Positions 46,087 to 58,484 are shown, numbered from the stretch's first letter. The stretch: 64,000 bases of DNA from Molossus alvarezi (GCA_037176705.1 JBAWUJ010000076.1:186001-250000); one strand, 5' to 3'. Notes: generated by a model from the letters alone, not told the origin. Numbers and translations: made by a program.

Positions 46087-46207
46087 AAAGCCTACAGCGC
46101 CCGGCATTCCCAGGCGGTCTCCCATCCAAGTCCTGACCGGGCCCGACCCTGCTTAGCTTCCCAGATCCCACGAGATCGGGCGCGTTCAGGGTGGTATGGC
46201 CGGAGAC
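46087..46207 (-). rRNA. 5S rRNA gene, array copy 79
   Basis: Allele U109C. Spacer type H; its paralogue copy 65 is type T, differing at -40. Confidence 0.93.
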
Positions 46208-46677
46208 GTTGGCGGCCGCCTCCAGGCGCCCTAAGAGTCCAGCGCCGGGGCTGGCAGCCCCCCGGGCAGCCCCCCCGGCCGCCAGGCGGAGCGCGGACCG
46301 GCCCCTCTCAGCTCTCGGGGACCCAGGCGCGCGGTCCGTCCCGCCCAGCCTCGAACCAGGTCCTCACCGCGGAGCTCGGCAGGCCGCGCATGCGCAGTCC
46401 AGGGGCCCCAAGGTCTGCGCCTGGGGGGCCGGGGGGTCCGCCCCACGGGGCTGCGCTGCCCCACCGGCGGGCGCGGGCGCCCGCGAGTTGCGGCGCCTTG
46501 CGCGGCGGCCTGCTGGTGTGCTGCTGGGGCGTGGGGGGTCCCCTCTGGGCCCCAGATTCCCTCGCTCGGCCCCCGGCGTGGGCTGGGGCGCGTGCGTGCG
46601 TGGGCTGCGTGGCCCTCGGCCCGAAGCGCGGCAGGTGCGCAGCTGGCTGACTATGGGGGGACCAAAAAGGAGCGGCA

Positions 46678-46798
46678 AAAGCCTACAGCACCCGGCATTC
46701 CCAGGCGGTCTCCCATCCAAGTCCTGACCGGGCCCGACCCTGCTTAGCTTCCCAGATCCCACGAGATCGGGCGCGTTCAGGGTGGTATGGCCGGAGAC
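46678..46798 (-). rRNA. 5S rRNA gene, array copy 80
   Basis: Consensus allele; GACTAT variant in its 3' flank. Spacer type I. Confidence 0.93.
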
Positions 46799-47267
46799 GT
46801 TGGCGGCCGCCTCCAGGCGCCCTAAGAGTCCAGCGCCTGGGCTGGCAGCCCCCCGGGCAGCCCCCCGGCCGCCAGGCGGAGCGCGGACCGGCCCCTCTCA
46901 GCTCTCGGGGACCCAGGCGCGCGGTCCGTCCCGCCCAGCCTCGAACCAGGTCCTCACCGCGGAGCTCGGCAGGCCGCGCATGCGCAGTCCAGGGGCCCCA
47001 AGGTCTGCGCCTGGGGGGCCGGGGGGTCCGCCCCACGGGGCTGCGCTGCCCCACCGGCGGGCGCGGGCGCCCGCGAGTTGCGGCGCCTTGCGCGGCGGCC
47101 TGCTGGTGTGCTGCTGGGGCGTGGGGGGTCCCCTCTGGGCCCCAGATTCCCTCGCTCGGCCCCCGGCGTGGGCTGGGGCGCGTGCGTGCGTGGGCTGCGT
47201 GGCCCTCGGCCCGAAGCGCGGCAGGTGCGCAGCTGGCTGGCTGTGGGGGGACCAAAAAGGAGCGGCA

Positions 47268-47388
47268 AAAGCCTACAGCACCCGGCATTCCCAGGCGGTC
47301 TCCCATCCAAGTCCTGACCGGGCCCGACCCTGCTTAGCTTCCCAGATCCCACGAGATCGGGCGCGTTCAGGGTGGTATGGCCGGAGAC
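47268..47388 (-). rRNA. 5S rRNA gene, array copy 81
   Basis: Consensus allele. Spacer type R with a private A at 47787. Confidence 0.93.
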
Positions 47389-47858
47389 GTTGGCGGCCGC
47401 CTCCAGGCGCCCTAAGAGTCCAGCGCCTGGGCTGGCAGCCCCCCGGGCAGCCCCCCCGGCCGCCAGGCGGAGCGCGGACCGGCCCCTCTCAGCACTCGGG
47501 GACCCAGGCGCGCGGTCCATCCCGCCCAGCCTCGAACCAGGTCCTCACCGCGGAGCTCGGCAGGCAGCGCATGCGCAGTCCAGGGGCCCCAAGGTCTGCG
47601 CCTGGGGGGCCGGGGGTCCGCCCCTCGGGGCTGCGCTGCCCCACCGGCGGGCGCGGGCGCCCGCGAGTTGCGGCGCCTTGCTCGGCGGCCTGCTGGTGTG
47701 CGGCTGGGGCGTGCGGGGATCCCCTCTGGGCCCCAGATTCCCTCGCTCGGCCCCCGGCGTGGGCTGGGGCGCGTGCGTGCGTGGGCAGCGTGGCCCTCGG
47801 CCCGAAGCGCGGCAGGTGCGCAGCTGGCTGGCTGTGGGGGGACCAAAAAGGAGCGGCA

Positions 47859-47979
47859 AAAGCCTACAGCGCCCGGCATTCCCAGGCGGTCTCCCATCCA
47901 AGTCCTGACCGGGCCCGACCCTGCTTAGCTTCCCAGATCCCACGAGATCGGGCGCGTTCAGGGTGGTATGGCCGGAGAC
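47859..47979 (-). rRNA. 5S rRNA gene, array copy 82
   Basis: Allele U109C. Spacer type I. Confidence 0.93.
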
Positions 47980-48448
47980 GTTGGCGGCCGCCTCCAGGCG
48001 CCCTAAGAGTCCAGCGCCTGGGCTGGCAGCCCCCCGGGCAGCCCCCCGGCCGCCAGGCGGAGCGCGGACCGGCCCCTCTCAGCTCTCGGGGACCCAGGCG
48101 CGCGGTCCGTCCCGCCCAGCCTCGAACCAGGTCCTCACCGCGGAGCTCGGCAGGCCGCGCATGCGCAGTCCAGGGGCCCCAAGGTCTGCGCCTGGGGGGC
48201 CGGGGGGTCCGCCCCACGGGGCTGCGCTGCCCCACCGGCGGGCGCGGGCGCCCGCGAGTTGCGGCGCCTTGCGCGGCGGCCTGCTGGTGTGCTGCTGGGG
48301 CGTGGGGGGTCCCCTCTGGGCCCCAGATTCCCTCGCTCGGCCCCCGGCGTGGGCTGGGGCGCGTGCGTGCGTGGGCTGCGTGGCCCTCGGCCCGAAGCGC
48401 GGCAGGTGCGCAGCTGGCTGGCTGTGGGGGGACCAAAAAGGAGCGGCA

Positions 48449-48569
48449 AAAGCCTACAGCACCCGGCATTCCCAGGCGGTCTCCCATCCAAGTCCTGACC
48501 GGGCCCGACCCTGCTTAGCTTCCCAGATCCCACGAGATCGGGCGCGTTCAGGGTGGTATGGCCGGAGAC
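48449..48569 (-). rRNA. 5S rRNA gene, array copy 83
   Basis: Consensus allele. Spacer type C. Confidence 0.93.
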
Positions 48570-49039
48570 GTTGGCGGCCGCCTCCAGGCGCCCTAAGAGT
48601 CCAGCGCCTGGGCTGGCAGCCCCCCGGGCAGCCCCCCCGGCCGCCAGGCGGAGCGCGGACCGGCCCCTCTCAGCTCTCGGGGACCCAGGCGCGCGGTCCG
48701 TCCCGCCCAGCCTCGAACCAGGTCCTCACCGCGGAGCTCGGCAGGCCGCGCATGCGCAGTCCAGGGGCCCCAAGGTCTGCGCCTGGGGGGCCGGGGGTCC
48801 GCCCCTCGGGGCTGCGCTGCCCCACCGGCGGGCGCGGGCGCCCGCGAGTTGCGGCGCCTTGCTCGGCGGCCTGCTGGTGTGCGGCTGGGGCGTGCGGGGA
48901 TCCCCTCTGGGCCCCAGATTCCCTCGCTCGGCCCCCGGCGTGGGCTGGGGCGCGTGCGTGCGTGGGCTGCGTGGCCCTCGGCCCGAAGCGCGGCAGGTGC
49001 GCAGCTGGCTGGCTGTGGGGGGACCAAAAAGGAGCGGCA

Positions 49040-49160
49040 AAAGCCTACAGCGCCCGGCATTCCCAGGCGGTCTCCCATCCAAGTCCTGACCGGGCCCGAC
49101 CCTGCTTAGCTTCCCAGATCCCACGAGATCGGGCGCGTTCAGGGTGGTATGGCCGGAGAC
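49040..49160 (-). rRNA. 5S rRNA gene, array copy 84
   Basis: Allele U109C. Spacer type A. Confidence 0.93.
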
Positions 49161-49630
49161 GTTGGCGGCCGCCTCCAGGCGCCCTAAGAGTCCAGCGCCT
49201 GGGCTGGCAGCCCCCCGGGCAGCCCCCCCGGCCGCCAGGCGGAGCGCGGACCGGCCCCTCTCAGCTCTCGGGGACCCAGGCGCGCGGTCCGTCCCGCCCA
49301 GCCTCGAACCAGGTCCTCACCGCGGAGCTCGGCAGGCCGCGCATGCGCAGTCCAGGGGCCCCAAGGTCTGCGCCTGGGGGGCCGGGGGGTCCGCCCCACG
49401 GGGCTGCGCTGCCCCACCGGCGGGCGCGGGCGCCCGCGAGTTGCGGCGCCTTGCGCGGCGGCCTGCTGGTGTGCTGCTGGGGCGTGGGGGGTCCCCTCTG
49501 GGCCCCAGATTCCCTCGCTCGGCCCCCGGCGTGGGCTGGGGCGCGTGCGTGCGTGGGCTGCGTGGCCCTCGGCCCGAAGCGCGGCAGGTGCGCAGCTGGC
49601 TGGCTGTGGGGGGACCAAAAAGGAGCGGCA

Positions 49631-49751
49631 AAAGCCTACAGCACCCGGCATTCCCAGGCGGTCTCCCATCCAAGTCCTGACCGGGCCCGACCCTGCTTAG
49701 CTTCCCAGATCCCACGAGATCGGGCGCGTTCAGGGTGGTATGGCCGGAGAC
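49631..49751 (-). rRNA. 5S rRNA gene, array copy 85
   Basis: Consensus allele. Spacer type C. Confidence 0.93.
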
Positions 49752-50221
49752 GTTGGCGGCCGCCTCCAGGCGCCCTAAGAGTCCAGCGCCTGGGCTGGCA
49801 GCCCCCCGGGCAGCCCCCCCGGCCGCCAGGCGGAGCGCGGACCGGCCCCTCTCAGCTCTCGGGGACCCAGGCGCGCGGTCCGTCCCGCCCAGCCTCGAAC
49901 CAGGTCCTCACCGCGGAGCTCGGCAGGCCGCGCATGCGCAGTCCAGGGGCCCCAAGGTCTGCGCCTGGGGGGCCGGGGGTCCGCCCCTCGGGGCTGCGCT
50001 GCCCCACCGGCGGGCGCGGGCGCCCGCGAGTTGCGGCGCCTTGCTCGGCGGCCTGCTGGTGTGCGGCTGGGGCGTGCGGGGATCCCCTCTGGGCCCCAGA
50101 TTCCCTCGCTCGGCCCCCGGCGTGGGCTGGGGCGCGTGCGTGCGTGGGCTGCGTGGCCCTCGGCCCGAAGCGCGGCAGGTGCGCAGCTGGCTGGCTGTGG
50201 GGGGACCAAAAAGGAGCGGCA

Positions 50222-50342
50222 AAAGCCTACAGCGCCCGGCATTCCCAGGCGGTCTCCCATCCAAGTCCTGACCGGGCCCGACCCTGCTTAGCTTCCCAGA
50301 TCCCACGAGATCGGGCGCGTTCAGGGTGGTATGGCCGGAGAC
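50222..50342 (-). rRNA. 5S rRNA gene, array copy 86
   Basis: Allele U109C. Spacer type T. Confidence 0.93.
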
Positions 50343-50812
50343 GTTGGCGGCCGCCTCCAGGCGCCCTAAGAGTCCAGCGCCTGGGCTGGCAGCCCCCCGG
50401 GCAGCCCCCCCGGCCGCCAGGCGGAGCGCGGACCGGCCCCTCTCAGCTCTCGGGGACCCAGGCGCGCGGTCCGTCCCGCCCAGCCTCGAACCAGGTCCTC
50501 ACCGCGGAGCTCGGCAGGCCGCGCATGCGCAGTCCAGGGGCCCCAAGGTCTGCGCCTGGGGGGCCGGGGGGTCCGCCCCACGGGGCTGCGCTGCCCCACC
50601 GGCGGGCGCGGGCGCCCGCGAGTTGCGGCGCCTTGCGCGGCGGCCTGCTGGTGTGCTGCTGGGGCGTGGGGGGTCCCCTCTGGGCCCCAGATTCCCTCGC
50701 TCGGCCCCCGGCGTGGGCTGGGGCGCGTGCGTGCGTGGGCTGCGTGGCCCTCGGCCCGAAGCGCGGCAGGTGCGCAGCTGGCTGACTATGGGGGGACCAA
50801 AAAGGAGCGGCA

Positions 50813-50933
50813 AAAGCCTACAGCACCCGGCATTCCCAGGCGGTCTCCCATCCAAGTCCTGACCGGGCCCGACCCTGCTTAGCTTCCCAGATCCCACGAG
50901 ATCGGGCGCGTTCAGGGTGGTATGGCCGGAGAC
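50813..50933 (-). rRNA. 5S rRNA gene, array copy 87
   Basis: Consensus allele; GACTAT variant in its 3' flank. Spacer type I. Confidence 0.93.
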
Positions 50934-51402
50934 GTTGGCGGCCGCCTCCAGGCGCCCTAAGAGTCCAGCGCCTGGGCTGGCAGCCCCCCGGGCAGCCCCC
51001 CGGCCGCCAGGCGGAGCGCGGACCGGCCCCTCTCAGCTCTCGGGGACCCAGGCGCGCGGTCCGTCCCGCCCAGCCTCGAACCAGGTCCTCACCGCGGAGC
51101 TCGGCAGGCCGCGCATGCGCAGTCCAGGGGCCCCAAGGTCTGCGCCTGGGGGGCCGGGGGGTCCGCCCCACGGGGCTGCGCTGCCCCACCGGCGGGCGCG
51201 GGCGCCCGCGAGTTGCGGCGCCTTGCGCGGCGGCCTGCTGGTGTGCTGCTGGGGCGTGGGGGGTCCCCTCTGGGCCCCAGATTCCCTCGCTCGGCCCCCG
51301 GCGTGGGCTGGGGCGCGTGCGTGCGTGGGCTGCGTGGCCCTCGGCCCGAAGCGCGGCAGGTGCGCAGCTGGCTGGCTGTGGGGGGACCAAAAAGGAGCGG
51401 CA

Positions 51403-51523
51403 AAAGCCTACAGCACCCGGCATTCCCAGGCGGTCTCCCATCCAAGTCCTGACCGGGCCCGACCCTGCTTAGCTTCCCAGATCCCACGAGATCGGGCGCG
51501 TTCAGGGTGGTATGGCCGGAGAC
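51403..51523 (-). rRNA. 5S rRNA gene, array copy 88
   Basis: Consensus allele. Spacer type R. Confidence 0.93.
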
Positions 51524-51993
51524 GTTGGCGGCCGCCTCCAGGCGCCCTAAGAGTCCAGCGCCTGGGCTGGCAGCCCCCCGGGCAGCCCCCCCGGCCGCCA
51601 GGCGGAGCGCGGACCGGCCCCTCTCAGCACTCGGGGACCCAGGCGCGCGGTCCATCCCGCCCAGCCTCGAACCAGGTCCTCACCGCGGAGCTCGGCAGGC
51701 AGCGCATGCGCAGTCCAGGGGCCCCAAGGTCTGCGCCTGGGGGGCCGGGGGTCCGCCCCTCGGGGCTGCGCTGCCCCACCGGCGGGCGCGGGCGCCCGCG
51801 AGTTGCGGCGCCTTGCTCGGCGGCCTGCTGGTGTGCGGCTGGGGCGTGCGGGGATCCCCTCTGGGCCCCAGATTCCCTCGCTCGGCCCCCGGCGTGGGCT
51901 GGGGCGCGTGCGTGCGTGGGCTGCGTGGCCCTCGGCCCGAAGCGCGGCAGGTGCGCAGCTGGCTGGCTGTGGGGGGACCAAAAAGGAGCGGCA

Positions 51994-52114
51994 AAAGCCT
52001 ACAGCGCCCGGCATTCCCAGGCGGTCTCCCATCCAAGTCCTGACCGGGCCCGACCCTGCTTAGCTTCCCAGATCCCACGAGATCGGGCGCGTTCAGGGTG
52101 GTATGGCCGGAGAC
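51994..52114 (-). rRNA. 5S rRNA gene, array copy 89
   Basis: Allele U109C. Spacer type I. Last unit of the second 14-unit block. Confidence 0.93.
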
Positions 52115-52583
52115 GTTGGCGGCCGCCTCCAGGCGCCCTAAGAGTCCAGCGCCTGGGCTGGCAGCCCCCCGGGCAGCCCCCCGGCCGCCAGGCGGAGCGC
52201 GGACCGGCCCCTCTCAGCTCTCGGGGACCCAGGCGCGCGGTCCGTCCCGCCCAGCCTCGAACCAGGTCCTCACCGCGGAGCTCGGCAGGCCGCGCATGCG
52301 CAGTCCAGGGGCCCCAAGGTCTGCGCCTGGGGGGCCGGGGGGTCCGCCCCACGGGGCTGCGCTGCCCCACCGGCGGGCGCGGGCGCCCGCGAGTTGCGGC
52401 GCCTTGCGCGGCGGCCTGCTGGTGTGCTGCTGGGGCGTGGGGGGTCCCCTCTGGGCCCCAGATTCCCTCGCTCGGCCCCCGGCGTGGGCTGGGGCGCGTG
52501 CGTGCGTGGGCTGCGTGGCCCTCGGCCCGAAGCGCGGCAGGTGCGCAGCTGGCTGGCTGTGGGGGGACCAAAAAGGAGCGGCA

Positions 52584-52704
52584 AAAGCCTACAGCACCCG
52601 GCATTCCCAGGCGGTCTCCCATCCAAGTCCTGACCGGGCCCGACCCTGCTTAGCTTCCCAGATCCCACGAGATCGGGCGCGTTCAGGGTGGTATGGCCGG
52701 AGAC
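52584..52704 (-). rRNA. 5S rRNA gene, array copy 90
   Basis: Consensus allele. Spacer type X, chimeric: C near the gene, T distally. Confidence 0.93.
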
Positions 52705-53173
52705 GTTGGCGGCCGCCTCCAGGCGCCCTAAGAGTCCAGCGCCTGGGCTGGCAGCCCCCCGGGCAGCCCCCCCGGCCGCCAGGCGGAGCGCGGACCGGCC
52801 CCTCTCAGCTCTCGGGGACCCAGGCGCGCGGTCCGTCCCGCCCAGCCTCGAACCAGGTCCTCACCGCGGAGCTCGGCAGGCCGCGCATGCGCAGTCCAGG
52901 GGCCCCAAGGTCTGCGCCTGGGGGGCCGGGGGTCCGCCCCTCGGGGCTGCGCTGCCCCACCGGCGGGCGCGGGCGCCCGCGAGTTGCGGCGCCTTGCGCG
53001 GCGGCCTGCTGGTGTGCTGCTGGGGCGTGGGGGGTCCCCTCTGGGCCCCAGATTCCCTCGCTCGGCCCCCGGCGTGGGCTGGGGCGCGTGCGTGCGTGGG
53101 CTGCGTGGCCCTCGGCCCGAAGCGCGGCAGGTGCGCAGCTGGCTGACTATGGGGGGACCAAAAAGGAGCGGCA

Positions 53174-53294
53174 AAAGCCTACAGCACCCGGCATTCCCAG
53201 GCGGTCTCCCATCCAAGTCCTGACCGGGCCCGACCCTGCTTAGCTTCCCAGATCCCACGAGATCGGGCGCGTTCAGGGTGGTATGGCCGGAGAC
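53174..53294 (-). rRNA. 5S rRNA gene, array copy 91
   Basis: Consensus allele; GACTAT variant in its 3' flank. Spacer type I, here followed by a U109C gene. Confidence 0.93.
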
Positions 53295-53763
53295 GTTGGC
53301 GGCCGCCTCCAGGCGCCCTAAGAGTCCAGCGCCTGGGCTGGCAGCCCCCCGGGCAGCCCCCCGGCCGCCAGGCGGAGCGCGGACCGGCCCCTCTCAGCTC
53401 TCGGGGACCCAGGCGCGCGGTCCGTCCCGCCCAGCCTCGAACCAGGTCCTCACCGCGGAGCTCGGCAGGCCGCGCATGCGCAGTCCAGGGGCCCCAAGGT
53501 CTGCGCCTGGGGGGCCGGGGGGTCCGCCCCACGGGGCTGCGCTGCCCCACCGGCGGGCGCGGGCGCCCGCGAGTTGCGGCGCCTTGCGCGGCGGCCTGCT
53601 GGTGTGCTGCTGGGGCGTGGGGGGTCCCCTCTGGGCCCCAGATTCCCTCGCTCGGCCCCCGGCGTGGGCTGGGGCGCGTGCGTGCGTGGGCTGCGTGGCC
53701 CTCGGCCCGAAGCGCGGCAGGTGCGCAGCTGGCTGGCTGTGGGGGGACCAAAAAGGAGCGGCA

Positions 53764-53884
53764 AAAGCCTACAGCGCCCGGCATTCCCAGGCGGTCTCCC
53801 ATCCAAGTCCTGACCGGGCCCGACCCTGCTTAGCTTCCCAGATCCCACGAGATCGGGCGCGTTCAGGGTGGTATGGCCGGAGAC
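53764..53884 (-). rRNA. 5S rRNA gene, array copy 92
   Basis: Allele U109C. Spacer type T. Confidence 0.93.
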
Positions 53885-54354
53885 GTTGGCGGCCGCCTCC
53901 AGGCGCCCTAAGAGTCCAGCGCCTGGGCTGGCAGCCCCCCGGGCAGCCCCCCCGGCCGCCAGGCGGAGCGCGGACCGGCCCCTCTCAGCTCTCGGGGACC
54001 CAGGCGCGCGGTCCGTCCCGCCCAGCCTCGAACCAGGTCCTCACCGCGGAGCTCGGCAGGCCGCGCATGCGCAGTCCAGGGGCCCCAAGGTCTGCGCCTG
54101 GGGGGCCGGGGGGTCCGCCCCACGGGGCTGCGCTGCCCCACCGGCGGGCGCGGGCGCCCGCGAGTTGCGGCGCCTTGCGCGGCGGCCTGCTGGTGTGCTG
54201 CTGGGGCGTGGGGGGTCCCCTCTGGGCCCCAGATTCCCTCGCTCGGCCCCCGGCGTGGGCTGGGGCGCGTGCGTGCGTGGGCTGCGTGGCCCTCGGCCCG
54301 AAGCGCGGCAGGTGCGCAGCTGGCTGACTATGGGGGGACCAAAAAGGAGCGGCA

Positions 54355-54475
54355 AAAGCCTACAGCACCCGGCATTCCCAGGCGGTCTCCCATCCAAGTC
54401 CTGACCGGGCCCGACCCTGCTTAGCTTCCCAGATCCCACGAGATCGGGCGCGATCAGGGTGGTATGGCCGGAGAC
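54355..54475 (-). rRNA. 5S rRNA gene, array copy 93
   Basis: Private allele A23U (A at 54453). GACTAT variant in its 3' flank. Spacer type I. Confidence 0.93.
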
Positions 54476-54944
54476 GTTGGCGGCCGCCTCCAGGCGCCCT
54501 AAGAGTCCAGCGCCTGGGCTGGCAGCCCCCCGGGCAGCCCCCCGGCCGCCAGGCGGAGCGCGGACCGGCCCCTCTCAGCTCTCGGGGACCCAGGCGCGCG
54601 GTCCGTCCCGCCCAGCCTCGAACCAGGTCCTCACCGCGGAGCTCGGCAGGCCGCGCATGCGCAGTCCAGGGGCCCCAAGGTCTGCGCCTGGGGGGCCGGG
54701 GGGTCCGCCCCACGGGGCTGCGCTGCCCCACCGGCGGGCGCGGGCGCCCGCGAGTTGCGGCGCCTTGCGCGGCGGCCTGCTGGTGTGCTGCTGGGGCGTG
54801 GGGGGTCCCCTCTGGGCCCCAGATTCCCTCGCTCGGCCCCCGGCGTGGGCTGGGGCGCGTGCGTGCGTGGGCTGCGTGGCCCTCGGCCCGAAGCGCGGCA
54901 GGTGCGCAGCTGGCTGGCTGTGGGGGGACCAAAAAGGAGCGGCA

Positions 54945-55065
54945 AAAGCCTACAGCACCCGGCATTCCCAGGCGGTCTCCCATCCAAGTCCTGACCGGGC
55001 CCGACCCTGCTTAGCTTCCCAGATCCCACGAGATCGGGCACGTTCAGGGTGGTATGGCCGGAGAC
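54945..55065 (-). rRNA. 5S rRNA gene, array copy 94
   Basis: Allele C26U (A at 55040). Spacer type Y (C6, G5, A at -238). Confidence 0.93.
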
Positions 55066-55533
55066 GTTGGCGGCCGCCTCCAGGCGCCCTAAGAGTCCAG
55101 CGCCTGGGCTGGCAGCCCCCCGGGCAGCCCCCCGGCCGCCAGGCGGAGCGCGGACCGGCCCCTCTCAGCTCTCGGGGACCCAGGCGCGCGGTCCGTCCCG
55201 CCCAGCCTCGAACCAGGTCCTCACCGCGGAGCTCGGCAGGCCGCGCATGCGCAGTCCAGGGGCCCCAAGGTCTGCGCCTGGGGGGCCGGGGGTCCGCCCC
55301 ACGGGGCTGCGCTGCCCCACCGGCGGGCGCGGGCGCCCGCGAGTTGCGGCGCCTTGCGCGGCGGCCTGCTGGTGTGCTGCTGGGGCGTGGGGGGTCCCCT
55401 CTGGGCCCCAGATTCCCTCGCTCGGCCCCCGGCGTGGGCTGGGGCGCGTGCGTGCGTGGGCTGCGTGGCCCTCGGCCCGAAGCGCGGCAGGTGCGCAGCT
55501 GGCTGGCTGTGGGGGGACCAAAAAGGAGCGGCA

Positions 55534-55654
55534 AAAGCCTACAGCACCCGGCATTCCCAGGCGGTCTCCCATCCAAGTCCTGACCGGGCCCGACCCTGCT
55601 TAGCTTCCCAGATCCCACGAGATCGGGCGCGTTCAGGGTGGTATGGCCGGAGAC
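55534..55654 (-). rRNA. 5S rRNA gene, array copy 95
   Basis: Consensus allele. Spacer type R. Confidence 0.93.
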
Positions 55655-56124
55655 GTTGGCGGCCGCCTCCAGGCGCCCTAAGAGTCCAGCGCCTGGGCTG
55701 GCAGCCCCCCGGGCAGCCCCCCCGGCCGCCAGGCGGAGCGCGGACCGGCCCCTCTCAGCACTCGGGGACCCAGGCGCGCGGTCCATCCCGCCCAGCCTCG
55801 AACCAGGTCCTCACCGCGGAGCTCGGCAGGCAGCGCATGCGCAGTCCAGGGGCCCCAAGGTCTGCGCCTGGGGGGCCGGGGGTCCGCCCCTCGGGGCTGC
55901 GCTGCCCCACCGGCGGGCGCGGGCGCCCGCGAGTTGCGGCGCCTTGCTCGGCGGCCTGCTGGTGTGCGGCTGGGGCGTGCGGGGATCCCCTCTGGGCCCC
56001 AGATTCCCTCGCTCGGCCCCCGGCGTGGGCTGGGGCGCGTGCGTGCGTGGGCTGCGTGGCCCTCGGCCCGAAGCGCGGCAGGTGCGCAGCTGGCTGGCTG
56101 TGGGGGGACCAAAAAGGAGCGGCA

Positions 56125-56245
56125 AAAGCCTACAGCGCCCGGCATTCCCAGGCGGTCTCCCATCCAAGTCCTGACCGGGCCCGACCCTGCTTAGCTTCCC
56201 AGATCCCACGAGATCGGGCGCGTTCAGGGTGGTATGGCCGGAGAC
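56125..56245 (-). rRNA. 5S rRNA gene, array copy 96
   Basis: Allele U109C. Spacer type I. Confidence 0.93.
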
Positions 56246-56714
56246 GTTGGCGGCCGCCTCCAGGCGCCCTAAGAGTCCAGCGCCTGGGCTGGCAGCCCCC
56301 CGGGCAGCCCCCCGGCCGCCAGGCGGAGCGCGGACCGGCCCCTCTCAGCTCTCGGGGACCCAGGCGCGCGGTCCGTCCCGCCCAGCCTCGAACCAGGTCC
56401 TCACCGCGGAGCTCGGCAGGCCGCGCATGCGCAGTCCAGGGGCCCCAAGGTCTGCGCCTGGGGGGCCGGGGGGTCCGCCCCACGGGGCTGCGCTGCCCCA
56501 CCGGCGGGCGCGGGCGCCCGCGAGTTGCGGCGCCTTGCGCGGCGGCCTGCTGGTGTGCTGCTGGGGCGTGGGGGGTCCCCTCTGGGCCCCAGATTCCCTC
56601 GCTCGGCCCCCGGCGTGGGCTGGGGCGCGTGCGTGCGTGGGCTGCGTGGCCCTCGGCCCGAAGCGCGGCAGGTGCGCAGCTGGCTGGCTGTGGGGGGACC
56701 AAAAAGGAGCGGCA

Positions 56715-56835
56715 AAAGCCTACAGCACCCGGCATTCCCAGGCGGTCTCCCATCCAAGTCCTGACCGGGCCCGACCCTGCTTAGCTTCCCAGATCCCACG
56801 AGATCGGGCGCGTTCAGGGTGGTATGGCCGGAGAC
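56715..56835 (-). rRNA. 5S rRNA gene, array copy 97
   Basis: Consensus allele. Spacer type S with a private adjacent double change (57256-57257). Confidence 0.93.
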
Positions 56836-57305
56836 GTTGGCGGCCGCCTCCAGGCGCCCTAAGAGTCCAGCGCCTGGGCTGGCAGCCCCCCGGGCAGCCC
56901 CCCCGGCCGCCAGGCGGAGCGCGGACCGGCCCCTCTCAGCTCTCGGGGACCCAGGCGCGCGGTCCGTCCCGCCCAGCCTCGAACCAGGTCCTCACCGCGG
57001 AGCTCGGCAGGCCGCGCATGCGCAGTCCAGGGGCCCCAAGGTCTGCGCCTGGGGGGCCGGGGGTCCGCCCCTCGGGGCTGCGCTGCCCCACCGGCGGGCG
57101 CGGGCGCCCGCGAGTTGCGGCGCCTTGCGCGGCGGCCTGCTGGTGTGCTGCTGGGGCGTGGGGGGATCCCCTCTGGGCCCCAGATTCCCTCGCTCGGCCC
57201 CCGGCGTGGGCTGGGGCGCGTGCGTGCGTGGGCTGCGTGGCCCTCGGCCCGAAGCATGGCAGGTGCGCAGCTGGCTGGCTGTGGGGGGACCAAAAAGGAG
57301 CGGCA

Positions 57306-57426
57306 AAAGCCTACAGCACCCGGCATTCCCAGGCGGTCTCCCATCCAAGTCCTGACCGGGCCCGACCCTGCTTAGCTTCCCAGATCCCACGAGATCGGGC
57401 ACGTTCAGGGTGGTATGGCCGGAGAC
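57306..57426 (-). rRNA. 5S rRNA gene, array copy 98
   Basis: Allele C26U (A at 57401). Spacer type Y with distal GACTAT. Confidence 0.93.
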
Positions 57427-57894
57427 GTTGGCGGCCGCCTCCAGGCGCCCTAAGAGTCCAGCGCCTGGGCTGGCAGCCCCCCGGGCAGCCCCCCGGCCGC
57501 CAGGCGGAGCGCGGACCGGCCCCTCTCAGCTCTCGGGGACCCAGGCGCGCGGTCCGTCCCGCCCAGCCTCGAACCAGGTCCTCACCGCGGAGCTCGGCAG
57601 GCCGCGCATGCGCAGTCCAGGGGCCCCAAGGTCTGCGCCTGGGGGGCCGGGGGTCCGCCCCACGGGGCTGCGCTGCCCCACCGGCGGGCGCGGGCGCCCG
57701 CGAGTTGCGGCGCCTTGCGCGGCGGCCTGCTGGTGTGCTGCTGGGGCGTGGGGGGTCCCCTCTGGGCCCCAGATTCCCTCGCTCGGCCCCCGGCGTGGGC
57801 TGGGGCGCGTGCGTGCGTGGGCTGCGTGGCCCTCGGCCCGAAGCGCGGCAGGTGCGCAGCTGGCTGACTATGGGGGGACCAAAAAGGAGCGGCA

Positions 57895-58015
57895 AAAGCC
57901 TACAGCACCCGGCATTCCCAGGCGGTCTCCCATCCAAGTCCTGACCGGGCCCGACCCTGCTTAGCTTCCCAGATCCCACGAGATCGGGCGCGTTCAGGGT
58001 GGTATGGCCGGAGAC
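57895..58015 (-). rRNA. 5S rRNA gene, array copy 99
   Basis: Consensus allele; GACTAT variant in its 3' flank. Spacer type I, followed by a U109C gene. Confidence 0.93.
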
Positions 58016-58484
58016 GTTGGCGGCCGCCTCCAGGCGCCCTAAGAGTCCAGCGCCTGGGCTGGCAGCCCCCCGGGCAGCCCCCCGGCCGCCAGGCGGAGCG
58101 CGGACCGGCCCCTCTCAGCTCTCGGGGACCCAGGCGCGCGGTCCGTCCCGCCCAGCCTCGAACCAGGTCCTCACCGCGGAGCTCGGCAGGCCGCGCATGC
58201 GCAGTCCAGGGGCCCCAAGGTCTGCGCCTGGGGGGCCGGGGGGTCCGCCCCACGGGGCTGCGCTGCCCCACCGGCGGGCGCGGGCGCCCGCGAGTTGCGG
58301 CGCCTTGCGCGGCGGCCTGCTGGTGTGCTGCTGGGGCGTGGGGGGTCCCCTCTGGGCCCCAGATTCCCTCGCTCGGCCCCCGGCGTGGGCTGGGGCGCGT
58401 GCGTGCGTGGGCTGCGTGGCCCTCGGCCCGAAGCGCGGCAGGTGCGCAGCTGGCTGGCTGTGGGGGGACCAAAAAGGAGCGGCA

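Larger units (their letters stand above)
44315..52583. repeat. 14-unit higher-order block, second copy (units 76-89)
   Basis: Spacer order T I M H I R I C A C T I R I, directly abutting the first copy. Differences noticed by eye are the -40 base in unit 79 and the private base at 47787 in unit 81. Confidence 0.88.
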
